64,000 nucleotides of DNA from Pyrenopolyporus hunteri (GCA_902806595.1 CADCXC010000037.1:3100001-3164000); one strand, 5' to 3'. Numbered from the stretch's first letter, positions 24,165-36,621 are shown. Notes: generated by a model from the sequence alone, not told the origin. Numbers and translations: made by a program.

Positions 24165-26937
24165 TTAATGCTGCTGGTAGGGATTGCTCGGTGATCGCGT
24201 TCGATTGGGTCCCGCGGATGTACCACTTGGGCCGCTAGCTAAAGACTGTCCGCCCGTTTGTTGGGTTCTGCTAGATATTTGAGGATGCAGCGAGTTTCCT
24301 GACTGGGCACTAGCGTGATACGGGTTTGGTCCGCCCACCTGTGCTTCTTCGTCGTAGGGACCCATGTGCTGCGTTATTTGAAAACCAGGGGTATTCTCGC
24401 CCAAAGGCTGTGGAGGCAGAGTTTCACCCACCCTGCGACGACCACCGCTACGGTGGCTCTCCCGCTTATGGAGCTCCAGACGTATCGACTCTATATCATT
24501 TGAGCGTTTCCGTTCTATGAACTCGTCCCGAGAATTCGGGGAGTCGTCGCGGTTATATCCCCAGTCATCGGCGGCCGCCTTAGCAGGGTCAAGAGTATTG
24601 AGACCCTGAGCAGCCTTCGTCTCTTTCTCCTCAGACGCGCCAGATTTGTCGGTTGCTGAAGGTTTTCCAGCCGGCTTAGTCTGCACCATTCGCTTCTCCT
24701 CCTTCTCCTTATTAGCCTTGTCGCGAGCAGCAGCAGCTTCCGAGTCCGAAACCCTAACAGAGTAAGAAGGGTTCGATGGCCCGCCTAACGGTTCACCGCC
24801 ACCTCCGGGTGGGTAGATGGGCACTTTCTTCAAAGCAAGAGTAAGGGCACACATGAATTTGGAGCGTCGGGTGGCGCGGATAGCCTCGTTGTGCCAATTT
24901 GATTTGTGTTTGATAGCAATTTTCAGCTGGAGCTTGTCTAAATCGCCGACACCCGCGACCCCAATGACAATATCAGGCTGGAAATCTCGCGCATTCTCGG
25001 GTGCCCGTACGAAATTTTCCATCTCGAGCCGCAAGAGCTCAATGTCCTCGAAGGAGGTGTCATACGAGACGTTGATATCGATGACCTCCTTCATGGCCTT
25101 ACTCCGAGTAACGTTCTCAATCCACAGATTGTTAAGAACGATATTTGGAACCTGGACGACTTGCATCTTATCGATGCGATTGAAGACGGTATAGAGCAGA
25201 GAAATCTTCTCAACAACAAGCTGCTCTTTCTCCGGTCCCGCGATATCGACCCTGTCTCCAACATCATAGGGATGCTTAACAAACAGGAAGATGCAAGAAC
25301 CTAAGAACTCCTGCGTCGTGACGGCGAAAACAAAGGACAACGAGAGCAAGGCTGTGCCTGCTGTTGCGAGCGTGGTGATGAAGGAGCTCTGGAAGAAAGC
25401 AACTATGATAACCATTAGCAAGGCTATTAGAAGGTGGATTTGGCAATGGCCACTTACGGAAGATGAAGATAACAATTAGGAGGACGATGAAAAGGAGTAC
25501 CTGATCGAACACAGCCAATGCCTGGCTAATGTCCTTCATACTATTTCCTATAGCCTTTCTCTCCTTCCCAATCTCGACAACTTTCCTAATCATCTCATCA
25601 AGGCTGATGTCCCCGTTCCCATCCGCATCAATCGCTCCAAAGCATTCTTCGGCTTCATCGCGGTGCCCGGGGCCGAGGACTTCGATAATGTCATCCACAT
25701 ATAGTGACTCATTACCTTCCACAACAAACGACATCCAAATACGTTTCGCGAGGGCTTCTGAGGTCCGGACTTTCTCGAGAGCCTCTACGACTATCGAGTG
25801 GGCCGAGTTGGGATTAAAGACTTGCTTGCCAGTAATCTCGGAGGCTAGATTTCCAAACACAGAAGTAACTTTGTCGCCAATTCGTGTTACATTCCCGATC
25901 AATCTAATGGGCGTAACGACCCCGCTCTTTCTGTTTCTCCTGCCCTTCTTCCCACCAGCAAGCATTATCTCGATACTATCGTTGATAAGTTCATCTTCCT
26001 CGATGAACTCGGGACAGTACATGGGAAATAATTGTCGAGAAGCGTCGTACATCAGTCCCAGGAGATAAACCTCCCGTTTTGAGTCCTTTATCCGGTTGGC
26101 GAAGGATCTCTGGTGGTAGGTGACGCTGATAAGCTGGATAATGGTTTTTTCTACGAGGAAGACAGCTGAGGAGGCAAAGAGCGCACCTAGAATTCTCTGG
26201 ATAGTGACGACCCACGCGACGTCACCATGGTTGGTGCTTATTAGGCCAGTAAATATAAAGAAAGTCGCCAGCGCCCAAAAGAAGAGTGATAGCGGAATCT
26301 CGAGGGCACGGATAACAATTGCGTACTTGCGAGTTCCGGCGCTGACGACGCCGGTGAAAAACATGAAAACGGGGGGTAGAAGGTGGGCAACAACCTTGCC
26401 AACCCATAAGCTCAACCATGCCAGTTCGATCCACAGAAAAAGGTCGATAAGGCGTGGGCCGGCGGCAAACACTGGGGGCTTTTCATCCTCATCATTCAGC
26501 CGCCTACCATGGCCGACCAGAACTTTATCCTGAATTTCCAGTGCTCGGATGACAACCATAGGGATCGCTAAAAGGACACCGACGGGAACGATATAAACAA
26601 GATATCGCGTGACGACGGATGCGTGAATGAGCTTATTGTAGAGCCGTCCCATAGCGTTAAGAGATGCTTCTTCAGAAACTAGATTTTCATTTTCCTTGGA
26701 ATCGTCGTTCTTCTTGGCTCTCCTCCGCCCGCGATGGAAGAAGCCATGTTTCTCGTTCTCGGGCGTATTTTGGTTGCCTGTGCTAAAGCCGGTTGCAGTG
26801 CCTTGATTGGGCTTTCTAGCGCCGGTTGAACTGGCATTGCTCCGTACTTGCGTTAAGGGGATTTCGTTGTCCATGTCGGGTTGTGAACTGCCCAGCTGCA
26901 TAAAACCTCTTGGGGAACGAGAGGAGCGGATCGACAT
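24165..26937 (-). CDS. EF-hand MscS-family mechanosensitive ion channel
   Basis: This membrane channel of the fungal MscS-like family (Msy1/Msy2 type in fission yeast) is thought to release calcium or ions under hypo-osmotic stress, mainly at the ER. Exons are 25458-26937 and 24165-25402, giving 905 aa. The N-terminal 90 residues are polar. Four or five hydrophobic segments follow (first YLVYIVPVGVLLAIPMVVI). One canonical EF-hand, DADGNGDISLDE, sits near residue 435, just before the pore. The pore helix region FITTLATAGTALLSLSFVFA and the beta-domain KHPYDVGDRVDI match MscS. The splice joins IFIF to LAFFQSS across a 54-nt intron. The C-terminal 200 residues are charged and probably disordered. 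The tissue or membrane location is inferred from the family. Confidence 0.93.
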
Positions 26938-29791
26938 CGGAATAGGGACGTATATAGGTGAAGTAATGGCGTTGTCAAGCCGTTCTAGACTCTAGGGCTG
27001 ACCCAGGAGTACGGCTCGGAAATATTGCCTTTTCTTTAGGTGGGATATCTGCCGGATATAAAAGGGAAACGGATAAATATATATATACGCGAATTCTTCC
27101 CTCAGGATGGCACCGGGCGATCGATCAGAAGCGTTGTAAAAATTGAAGCGTTTAAGGATCAGGCGAGAGGTGAGGGATGGTGTTTCAACCGTAGGCCTTT
27201 AGGATAAGGGTTATGAATCAAGAAAATAGAGGTAGACTAAACGAAAGACTGATGGTCAAGTGTCTAGCAGAGGAGATAGGAAAAGCCCAAAGGGTAGTAT
27301 GCTGTTAGGAGACCAGAGGATCGTCAAGGACAGCAAAGATGGAAGAAAAGAGAGAGAAGAAAAAAGAAAGATCACGAATTAAGGTATGATTGCAGATGCG
27401 GGTAAGTAGTACGAGAATGATGTATGGTACCTACCTAACCTAAGGTCGGATGGGGGAAGGGGGGTTTGCATACATGGATGTTATGTGGAGGATTGACGCG
27501 TTGGAAGGTCCGCCGCGGGTCCTTGAGGCTCCACAGGGAAATCGATCTAAAAGATTGGGATAGGGCGACAAACCTTTGAGGCTACATGATGGACATGTAC
27601 CTGCCATCCCGAGCAAGATGTGTGACGTGCCCAGGCACCCAGATACCTAGGTAGATACCTAGGTAGGTACTTACCTACCTGTAGGTGTCTAGAGTCTCTA
27701 TAGTTAGTACACCTATGAGAAAATCAAGACAAATTGTACGTTCAAGTTCAGATGGAATTCTATACCTGAAGTACCATACTATACAGTCATACATATTATG
27801 AAAGACAAATCCCCCTTTACGTATCATCCTCGAAATGTTTCAACCCATCCTATGCTGCTTTATTATCTTTTAAGTCAAAACCTTGCCCGAGAATATCTAC
27901 CTTCTCTTTCGGGTATTTGCGTTGGAAGATGGCCAAGCTTAAGCGTAAAATTCTATACCAAGGGGGTTGTCATTAGCGTTATTCAGGGGTAAATGGCCTG
28001 GATGTTTCAGCGGAATTGGACACTGATGGCGTGTTGTTGGTGTGATTGGTCAATTGCCGCTAGATCAAGTAACCCGACTTACCCGATAGAACCTACCCGA
28101 ACCAAGGGTTGCGCAGGCAAGAATAAAAGTCGGATTAGTTTCGCAGCTATTCCGGTTACGTCAATACCATAGTAATCTCTCCAAGCCAGGTAATAGCCTA
28201 TTTTATAATCCGCTAAGAATACTCGTCCAAAAACTTTATCGCTTTCGCTGTTTCAGAAGTCGACACGCCGTGTCCCGGTTCAGGCAACCAGCACCGAGAT
28301 GCCGGGGCGGCTACGCCGCCGGCGCGCATGTGCAAACCCGCGGCTCGACTATAGTTTCTTCATCTTCATCTTCTTCTCTTCAGAGGCATCAACAAATTTT
28401 GATAGTAGCTCCCAAGATCCACGCCGTGCCACATCGCAAACTAAGCATTCATCCCACTTACTACTTAATTTGTCAACGTTAATCTAAGTACCCTTTGTAC
28501 TTATATACTTATGGTTAGAGGAAGGCGGGTCTGCATTTATATTATGTACATGTATTTCTCTATAGGCGCGCCCCTTAGATCTTATGTACCTACCAAGGTG
28601 TTGCCATAAAATTATTGTTCGTTTATTATATACGCGCACGTGCCCGCACCCACGTTGTATATTTAGGTACCTACCTACCTGGTATATACCTCCCTACACC
28701 TAAGCTAGACCTCCTACATGTAGGTATTTCTGTAGGTACTTGATTACATTGTTTAGAAACTTTTCATACCCCAGTACCTAGGTACCTATGTAGGTCCATA
28801 CGTAATGCAAATATTTCTATGTAATAAGTGTTAATTTTTGGCTTTAATATATAAAGGTACCTAAGTACTTAGACGTAGATATTCTACGCGCATGGCAACC
28901 CTCTATAGGGTACTTCTACCTGGATAATATCTCTCTGCCTTGGAAAGGAAGAAAAAGAAAAAGAAAAAAGGGGGGAGGGGCACCAATACATGCTATGTGA
29001 GTAGCTTGCAACACCTGTTCCCCGAGGACGATCACGCGCATGGACCGACGGACACGCCAACGGGCTGGAAATTGTGGCCCAAGAAAGGCACTGGCAATGC
29101 AGATCATAGATCATAGATCTAATGTTCTCCAACGGTCCCAGTTGAATAGCAGGAATGGCTCGGATGGGGGCTGATCGATCTTCAACGTCGTGATGGACCA
29201 CTATCGGTCCAGTGCATGACCGAATCCAGCTTTTCTTCCCAGCCCTGCCGATCTTGCTCATAAAAGAGATAACTAAGAAGAGGGCGGGGCTGGAGGGGCT
29301 GGAGGGGGCTGGCTAGCAGTGAAAATCATTAAAGAAGAGTCCACTCACATACGCAAGTGCAGCGAGCTAGAAGTCCAAAACACGCCGGGCAAGCTATACT
29401 CGCTGGTCGTCATCATCTCGCTTTGCGGAAGTCTTGACAATGTCGAGACTAATGCCGCACTATGCTGTGACATCAAGGCCGCCATATCAACATCCCACCG
29501 GCTCGCAGCTCACTCGCTATCAAACGAGCGGATTCCACGCGACGACGATATTTAGGCTGCCTGGGTTATCGAGTATCTATGACTTGGATCCCCCCCCCCC
29601 CTTCCCTCCCCTTTCTTTTTAGAAAAAAAAAAAAGGATAAGCATTCTACCTTACTGCATTTCGCGCAAACCGCCATCCAGCCGAGAACCGGAACCGTCGA
29701 ATCCCACCCATAGTTAGCATACCCAGTCCGATCCAGAGAGCGAACGCAATTGTTCAGGTACACATCATTTGAATTTGACCATGTAACCCCC
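26938..29791. other. Long intergenic region without a recognised gene
   Basis: These 2.85 kb lie between the 5' end of the channel gene and the 3' end of the transporter pseudogene. I find no frame with conserved protein sequence. The region contains GGTACCTA palindrome clusters (27600-27700 and 28650-28870), a C-run followed by an A-run near 29590-29636 and a short GGGGCTGGAG-like repeat near 29286-29312. Confidence 0.55.
28650..28870. repeat. Cluster of GGTACCTA/CCTAGGTA short palindromes
   Basis: TACCTA and AGGTA units recur in both orientations around 28660-28800 and again at 28853-28870. It is the same motif family as in the other spacers. Confidence 0.65.
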
Positions 29792-31960
29792 CTACATAGT
29801 ATACATGTCATCAGAACCCGAATGTTTATTAGCACCAGAGCCATGCCAGGAGCAGCGACGGAAGGCGGCTGCTTCTCTTTCGAATCGAGCAATCATAAAC
29901 ACGGCGTCGGCGTCGGTAACTGCGGGTGTGTTTTGTGTTTCCGGAGCAGTGATATACTCCCTCGAATCGACAGTAACCACCGCACTGCTATCAACCGCTA
30001 GATCATCCTGCGTCGTAATACCGGCAATTCCACCATTGCGCCTATCGAAGTCGTATAGCGGCTCAGGAGCTGTATTATGCCGCAATAAGACGTAACGTTT
30101 AAACCACCGTGGGGCCACCCCGATAAAATTATACTTGATGAATTTGCTCTTAGAAATAGCAGACACATAGTCGAGTTCCCCTAGAGAGCGTCGTTTCGCC
30201 TCGGACATCCATAAGAATATCATAATGAAAATTGCGATGTTCAACCCCGCACACAAGCAGAACACGTTCTAATTAATACATAATATTAGAACAACTTCCC
30301 CGTGCGAAATATACTAAGTAGATAGGTAGGGTCTAACAATTCGTATACAACGTCATAGAATAAGGAACTCACAAGAATTCCCATGGTTGCAACAATCTTC
30401 GGAAACGTGATTGACAGTACAGTAGTCCAGGACAGACAAGTCGCTACCGCCCACGACATACCCACCTCATGATGCAAAAACGGGAAGATCTCTGCGCTGT
30501 AGGTAAACGGGACAGGATCCTCCCCGGGCGAATAGAATATAGCAAACAGGTAGGTAAACAGGGCTACCAAGCCGACGTGAGCCCTGGAGGTCTTTGGGAT
30601 GAGCGTACATAGGCCTGCAGCCAGTGAACACCAGGCCGTGTTGGGGAATGTGAACAACAGTAGTGGGCGGCGGCCAAAGGTATCGATAGTCCAGACAGCT
30701 AGCCAAGCAAAGATGAAGTTAGAGAGACCGAACCCCCAGGACGCCAAAAGAGCCTTGAACTCGGAGCATCCTGCCTCTTTGAACACGGTAGAAGAATAGA
30801 ACGCTATAATGTTGATCCCTACTATACTTTTAATTTCTCCATCTTGTAGCCCCCACCATTCAGGAAACCGACCTACCGCACATCTGCTAGCACACCATAA
30901 CTATAAATGAGGCAAGAGTTGCTCTCCTCAGTCGTGTGGTTACAAAGAGTTGGATTAGCCTCCCAGCATACGTCGTCGAGTCACTAATCGCCTCAGCCTC
31001 GATATAGACTTAAGCGTATACAGCATAGGGGTTCCTAGCAGCTTGAAGAGGGTGGTTGCGGAGCCGTATAAGTGAGTTCATGGAATCCTTATACCGGCCT
31101 TTCTTCACGTACCATCTCGGCGATTCTGGATAGAAAGGAATCAGAAGCGTTAGAGGGATTGCCGGGATGAAAACCGATCTGATATGAACTACGTGGGTGG
31201 AGCTTATAGCCGTGTAAGACGTTACGCCATATGTTTAACACATACGTCTTCACGAGATTTTGCCAACTCGCCCAACCGCTAGATTGACAGAACACGCAAG
31301 AAGTATTCCAAATGCGGTCCACAGCTACCAGGACGTTACCAAGGCGCCACGGATTGAATGTGGATTATTCTCAGCCACATATATAGGGACGCTCGAGGCC
31401 TCGATACCCATGCCAGTGCCGAGTAGTATTCTAGTGATGAGGAATTGCTGCCAGTTTTGGGTGACAGTCCCACAGAGAGGGGTGGCGAAGCAGGGGATAG
31501 CAGATATGAACACGGTTCCTAGAGTGAGATCAGTTGTGGACGTCCCCATGAACCTGTAAAATGGTTGTACGAATCTCGTCGACCAAAGGGGTTATTCAGC
31601 AAGTCCGAAAGCCAATAACCTAGGAGCGCCGATCCGATATAAGGGGCCAAATTAATGAGGCCGATTGCCGGGGAACGACAAGTTAGCCCCGTAGCTGCCC
31701 TCCTAGTCCCACCCCTAGATAGCCACCCCTACGGAGCAGGTAATAATCGTCAGGTAGATTTCTTTCCTCAGAACATTAAGCTCTTCCGTATCGAGCGCCT
31801 CTGGCCCCCGTATCTCCTCGAAGCTGGCCTGATTCTTGGCGATAAGAGCACCCGGACGCGTAAGCGAGGCACATTTCCCCAAAACGTTCCACTCAGAAAA
31901 TCTAGTGACCTTTTCGAAGGGCTGTCCACGAGGAATACCGGCTAAGGGGTTCGAGATCCT
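29792..31960 (-). pseudogene. Decayed MFS sugar/polyol transporter
   Basis: Family signatures survive in order: GALIAKNQASFEEI, GANLSFP, APYIGSALLGYWLSD, a GRR loop, WQQFLITRILLGTGMGIEASSVP, PRWYVKKGRYKDSMNSLIRLRNHPLQAAR, QMCG, DTFGRRPLLLFTFP, YSPGEDPVPFTYSAEIFP and FLWMSEAKRRSLGELDYV. This identifies a 12-helix sugar-porter-family permease. In-frame stops lie at 31715-31717, 31703-31705, 31010-31012 and 30887-30889. At least three are TAG where relatives have CAG, a C-to-T change in CpA. A deletion and frameshift follow GANLSFP near 31670. One intron keeps a good acceptor (CTGATCTCACTCTAG) but has AT where its donor GT should be. Other introns look intact. A possible first exon lies at 32198-32222, ending in GTAAGT, but its phase does not fit. 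Confidence 0.85.
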
Positions 31961-32998
31961 ACTGTGTGTGCGGCGAGTTAGATCACTTAGGTAGGTACCT
32001 AGCTATTAAATTGTCAACGCCGGGTCGCTCACCGCGCTCCTAGGTTTCGGTTGAAGTCGACATGTGCCTTTATATCAGGACGGCCCCTTTCTGCAAAGGC
32101 TTCGTAGCGGTAGGCTGTAGTCTTACGACTGAATTGGATCATTTGGTTAATACTACGAGAAGTCACATGGAGGACTTTATTTTCCGTAGTTACTTACGTA
32201 TGAGTTCTGTTTCGTCTGCCATAATAAAGATGAAGTTAGCGATAGAGGTAAAAGCACATTATTAGACAAAGGACTTAGGTAATAGAGATCCGTAGCTCAG
32301 GGGCGTCGAGCCAGCGGCCTAGGCTATTGGAGATATGGGGAGTGGATGAGCCGTGTCGGGTTATGCGGCCTGGTAAGGAAACGAATGACGAGCTCGCGTA
32401 AGTCTTACACCCGTTGTGATAGAACGAGAACTCGATTTCACTGCTACTTTCAGTATACAATAGAAACATGATCGCTAAGGTGCTAGTAGGCAAGAAAGGA
32501 TTTGATTTGTGACTAGGTACCGGTCATAGTCTCAGGCTATAGTTTTCACTACTAGAATTTAATATCTCCCACATCGGACACACCAGATGAGGCATATCTT
32601 CTGCTCAACCCTTCTCTCGAACTTTCTAGAACGAACAATACTGAAGCAGTATTCGCACGCGTCTTCCTTATCTATTAAGTATCTAGGAATGGAGAAAGCG
32701 CACGTCCAGGTTCTTACCCCCGTATACCTATATGTAGGTGCCTAGCCTAGACGTAATCAGTCCATATAAGGCTCATCAGCTATTCTATGCGCCGTACCTA
32801 CTCGCAGAATCCACGGAACCCGGCCGGGCCCTCCTTGGCTCATCTAAGAAACTGCGAGAGATAATAAGTGGAAGGGGGAGGTAAGCCGTCTAGCCCGTGC
32901 GTCCCCAACGTAAAGTAAGTATAGCTTATTTGAATCAAAATCAACCTTCCCGACCGGAGTCTGAAGCCGATAGCAAATCCGTATAGGCCGCGCGTGGC
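31961..32998. other. Intergenic region upstream of the transporter pseudogene
   Basis: This 1.04 kb has no recognised gene. It may hold the dead promoter and first exon of the transporter (ATG at 32222 with a GTAAGT donor after eight codons) and the 3' flank of the lysine methyltransferase gene. Confidence 0.5.
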
Positions 32999-34257
32999 TT
33001 AGTGATGTCGAGTGATGCAAAATATACGTATAGGCACAACGGTTGCGTAGAAGAGCGATTCTTGTTGACGCATCGGTTTTGGCTCGAATTCAATGTCTTC
33101 GACAGCAAAATAGCGAGAAACTAATGGCGTCAGAGGATATCGTTGACTTCACCGGGCACACTAGTGCAGAAAGATGAAGATATATTTCAGGTACATACCG
33201 CATTCTTCTCTAAACGTGCGGAGTATCTCAGCATTCCGGACAGCGCCCGCTATGATAATCCTAAGACTTGGTCGCAGTTCGAAGAGATTATGAAGCGTTA
33301 ATACCAGAGCTGATATAGCTACCTTATCATAGATCTGGGAGATGCATCAGCATTTATTCCGCTTCTCGGGGCGACGGAGAGGCGTGGGCTTACAACATCT
33401 GCGCCAATCACGATATCGTATGGATTGCAGTCACAGTCGTCTCTAACCCATGTCCCTCCGAGATCACCGCCCCAAATCAGAGTTCTTGTTTTGACTTTCT
33501 GATGGTTATTGAGGTCGTTCAATGCAAGGTTCTCCTTCATTGCTTCGATGACCTCCCCGTCACCATCTGTAGTAGTGATGTGGTTTATACGCAGATGCTT
33601 AGCTAGGAGGATGGTGAGAAATCCGGTACCGGCTCCTAGCTCCAAGACGTTCTTCCCGCGGACCAGACGCGAACCAGGGCTTGTCAGAAAGTACGAGCCC
33701 AGATGAAGAGACGCCTCCCAAGTCCGAAACCCAGTCGTCTGGGAACCCGATATTAAATGTCGCCTCTCGAGAAGCGTTATCGTAGGTTCCAACGCACCGG
33801 TGAGGTAGCTCTCGCCTGAATTATTTGTCTCTCGCAGGCAGACATATGTTACATACGCCTTTTCCTGGGCTGCCTGGAACTCCGACGGCACACCTCGAGC
33901 AATAAACGATTTGAGGCACGTTAAGAGCTCGTTGGAATTCCCCTGGGGTTGTTTAATACCCACTCTTCTAGATAGGGAGAAAGCAGGGGGATTAATTCGA
34001 GGACTTACGTCTTCCTTTAGATCATCCACCACTTCTTCGATCCTAGCAACGAGCTTCTTCAGCACGCGCACTTGATACCGCTCAGGAGGCAGTCTTGGAT
34101 TTCTTCCCTGGTCAAACAGATGCCTGTAAAGCCATTTCTGCACGTCTGCATCCTTAAGAAACCTGGCGGGCGGTAAGGCGAGGAATCCAGGCTCGAACAA
34201 CTGAAAATACTGTCGGCGCAGTAAGAGCAATTGAGGTTCTACATCGCTATCCGCCAT
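32999..34257 (-). CDS. EFM3/EEF2KMT-like protein-lysine methyltransferase
   Basis: This is a class I SAM methyltransferase of the FAM86 family, whose yeast member Efm3 and human EEF2KMT methylate elongation factor 2; the substrate here is inferred. Exons are 34009-34257, 33394-33942, 33199-33334 and 32999-33120, giving 351 aa. The first intron (33943-34008) is in frame without a stop, so an uninterrupted reading would look plausible but would insert 22 foreign residues. The second intron must be removed to recover GADVIYDKVAISAL and the true C-terminus. Motif I VLELGAGTGFLTILLAKHL lies near residue 181; TDGDGEVIEAMKENL and DIVIGADV follow. The last exon ends with EDIEFEPKP and VVPIRIF, as in relatives. 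Start ATG 34257 (MADSDVEPQ) was chosen over upstream ATGs in unconserved sequence. Confidence 0.88.
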
Positions 34258-35745
34258 TGTATTCATAAAGGGACGACCTCTATATATATTCATATTCCTC
34301 TTATAACGCCGTGATATACAAGGGAGACGGGGAAAAGCTGAGCTCATCATAATAAAAGTAACAATAACCCCTTTTCGTCGATAGTCTCGTATAAGCGCAT
34401 ACATACACCAAGTGACTACCTAGGCTTATGAAATAGGAGTAAGAAGCACCATCAGTCCCGCTGTTTACCTACCTAGGAACTTATGTTTTATGCCCTGGAA
34501 GGTAGTTAATTACCTTCGATGCGATTTGGCTATGAAGATAGTTATTACGATGCTCCCCATCCCAGTCAAGGCTTATTCCTGCATAGCTATCCCCATATAC
34601 CAGTTTAGACGGATGACTACCTCGTCTTGTCCCCACGGCAAGACGCCGGCGTGGTTGGAACCATCGATGACTACCTAAATAAAAATCTCGACTTGTCTAG
34701 CGGTTAGGGTACCTGCTTGTTATTCTACTCGTCTAGTATGACCTGAAGCCCCAGCTGGCCCGGGTTCAATTCCCGATCGAGAGACAATACTATACCCAAA
34801 AATTATTTCCATTTTGTCCAATAAGCTTACTGCTTACGGGACAAAAGCAGGCAATCCGAACTACGAAACTATAGTAAGACGGCTCCCTTAAAGCTGATAT
34901 AGCAACTCCGCCTTAAGTTGATGGTAATACCTACCTAGTCTAATATAAGAAAGGAGTTGACTGTACAAAAGCAAATTATCAGCTTGCAGATAACCGGACA
35001 ACCCTTTTTGGGGCGGTACAATACTTGGAATATATACATAAGGGGTATACTACCTTATATTCTATCCTGTAGGTAGGTAGTTTCCAGCAGTCTCGGTCGT
35101 TGGGAGGTCCTCCATCTTATAAATAGAAGCAACAGGTGGTTCTGATGGTACACAGATGTAGAGTTGATACCAGCCGTACCAAGATATTAACAACTAACGT
35201 ATACTAAGCGTTAGATGATTGCCATTAACAGAACTCATATTGACTTCCCTTATTAATTTTTCCGAATATGATTAGTGACTTTTTAAGGGTTGGCGATACA
35301 CCCTTGACGACTGTGGTCAGTGTTCAATTTTCATAGGTAGGTTCATCTTTCACAAATGTTCCATCCTGACATGGGCATGGATGATATGTCACATCGAGTA
35401 ACCAATTTTGTATTGAGTTCTCCAATAACCCGTACTGCTCCATTCCAGAAAACTCGGGCTTTTCAGCCTGCATGCAGTGTCACCATTCATGTCATTGGCG
35501 ATGGTTAACCTCATTAGCTACGTAAGGGGATTCATTCGGAGCAAGGTTCTCCGAGCACGTCGACGGGATCGTATGTTATCTAAGGCTACTTCGCGAGCCT
35601 TGGAACGTGAGCAAACTTTCTAGCTCCCTTTCAATCGAGAAATACAACAACCAACTCAGACCGGATTCAACAGTTGCGTCGATGTAGGTCGCATAACTAT
35701 AGCATCGGCCAGTTTGGAAACAAGCCGCCTCAGCCGTAATTTACT
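34258..35745. other. Divergent intergenic region with tRNA-like sequence
   Basis: This 1.5 kb lies between two divergent genes and holds a degenerate tRNA-like element at 34685-34784 (separate entry). A few GGTACCTA and TACCTA units occur. I see no protein gene. Confidence 0.55.
34685..34784 (+). tRNA. Degenerate tRNA-like sequence, probable tRNA pseudogene
   Basis: An A-box-like GTCTAGCGGTTAGGGTAC and a B-box-like GGGTTCAATTCCC occur at tRNA spacing. Flanking TCTCGA (34686-34691) and TCGAGA (34777-34782) pair perfectly as six acceptor-stem base pairs. The TΨC arm has four good pairs. The anticodon arm is about 20 nt too long and pairs only weakly, so there may be an intron or the copy is decayed. 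The A box resembles Asp and Glu tRNAs, but I cannot assign an anticodon. Confidence 0.4.
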
Positions 35746-36621
35746 ATGGCTCCAAAACTCCAACAGCCAGGGCTTGTGGCCCTCATTATCACCATAGGCG
35801 CGATCTCAGTGCCAGTTATATACCGACTCGCCTCATCATATATGGTAATGGTAACTCCATACCTCGCTTATCTCTCACCATCGATCTTGAAAATTCTAAA
35901 CCATAATATTGAGGCCCCAGCATCCTCTTTCAGCTGCCTCCCACATTCCTATACGACAGAAATCATCTCTCTCGATCCCCTCGTGATCTATATCGATTCC
36001 TTCATCTCACAAATCGAGATCAAAGCTCTGTTAGAGGCCGGAGAGCCCGAGTTTGCTCCGTCCCAAGTTTATAAGCAAAATCGCAACCTGGGTACGTCGG
36101 ACCGCACCTCCTTATCCGCCGGCTTGCCGCGCGACAACCCAGCGGTACGGTGCGTGCTATCGCGGGCTGAGGCCTTCCTCGGCACAATGCTAGACCCATC
36201 CCGAGACGACATCGGCCCGCCTCAACTAGTTCGCTATACTGCGGGCCAGCGCTTCAATAGACACTATGACTGGTACGGACGTCCGCAGCCTATACGAAGA
36301 GGTATGCTTGGGCGTGGAAAGAGCTGGAACCGCGTTGCCAGCTTCTTCGCCATCCTACAGGATCAATGCACCGGCGGGGAAACATGGTTTCCTCTTCTTA
36401 ACTCGACCCTTTCTCCGAGGGTAGATGAGGCAGGTCGACGGCTCTGGCGTAGTCATGAAGAAGGGGGCTTGGCTTTCAGACCAGTCGCTGGCAACGCACT
36501 GTTCTGGGTTAATCTTTTCATGAACGGCACAGGGGATGAGCGAACGATTCATGCGGGTTTACCGGTGGCAGAGGGCTTAAAGACCGCCATGAACATTTGG
36601 CCACGGAAATTTTATGCGTGA
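35746..36621 (+). CDS. Prolyl 4-hydroxylase-like 2OG-Fe(II) dioxygenase
   Basis: This membrane-anchored oxygenase uses 2-oxoglutarate and Fe(II). The 291-aa single-exon frame starts at ATG 35746. Residues 8-45 form an N-terminal hydrophobic segment that looks like a signal anchor, placing the catalytic domain in the ER lumen as in other P4H-alpha-like proteins (inferred). The double-stranded beta-helix carries the expected ligands: His173 and Asp175 in RHYDWY, His269 in RTIHAGLPV and Lys279 in GLKTAMNIW, which binds 2-oxoglutarate. GNALFWVNLF precedes the distal His. The substrate is unknown; fungal members are not necessarily collagen-type. A T-rich tract (36656-36712) follows the stop. Confidence 0.9.
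   Translation: MAPKLQQPGLVALIITIGAISVPVIYRLASSYMVMVTPYLAYLSPSILKILNHNIEAPASSFSCLPHSYTTEIISLDPLVIYIDSFISQIEIKALLEAGEPEFAPSQVYKQNRNLGTSDRTSLSAGLPRDNPAVRCVLSRAEAFLGTMLDPSRDDIGPPQLVRYTAGQRFNRHYDWYGRPQPIRRGMLGRGKSWNRVASFFAILQDQCTGGETWFPLLNSTLSPRVDEAGRRLWRSHEEGGLAFRPVAGNALFWVNLFMNGTGDERTIHAGLPVAEGLKTAMNIWPRKFYA

Noticed and set aside
33335..34404. A 361-aa uninterrupted version of the lysine methyltransferase
   Set aside because: It reads through an in-frame intron and ends inside the next intron; splicing restores the conserved IYDK segment and C-terminus.
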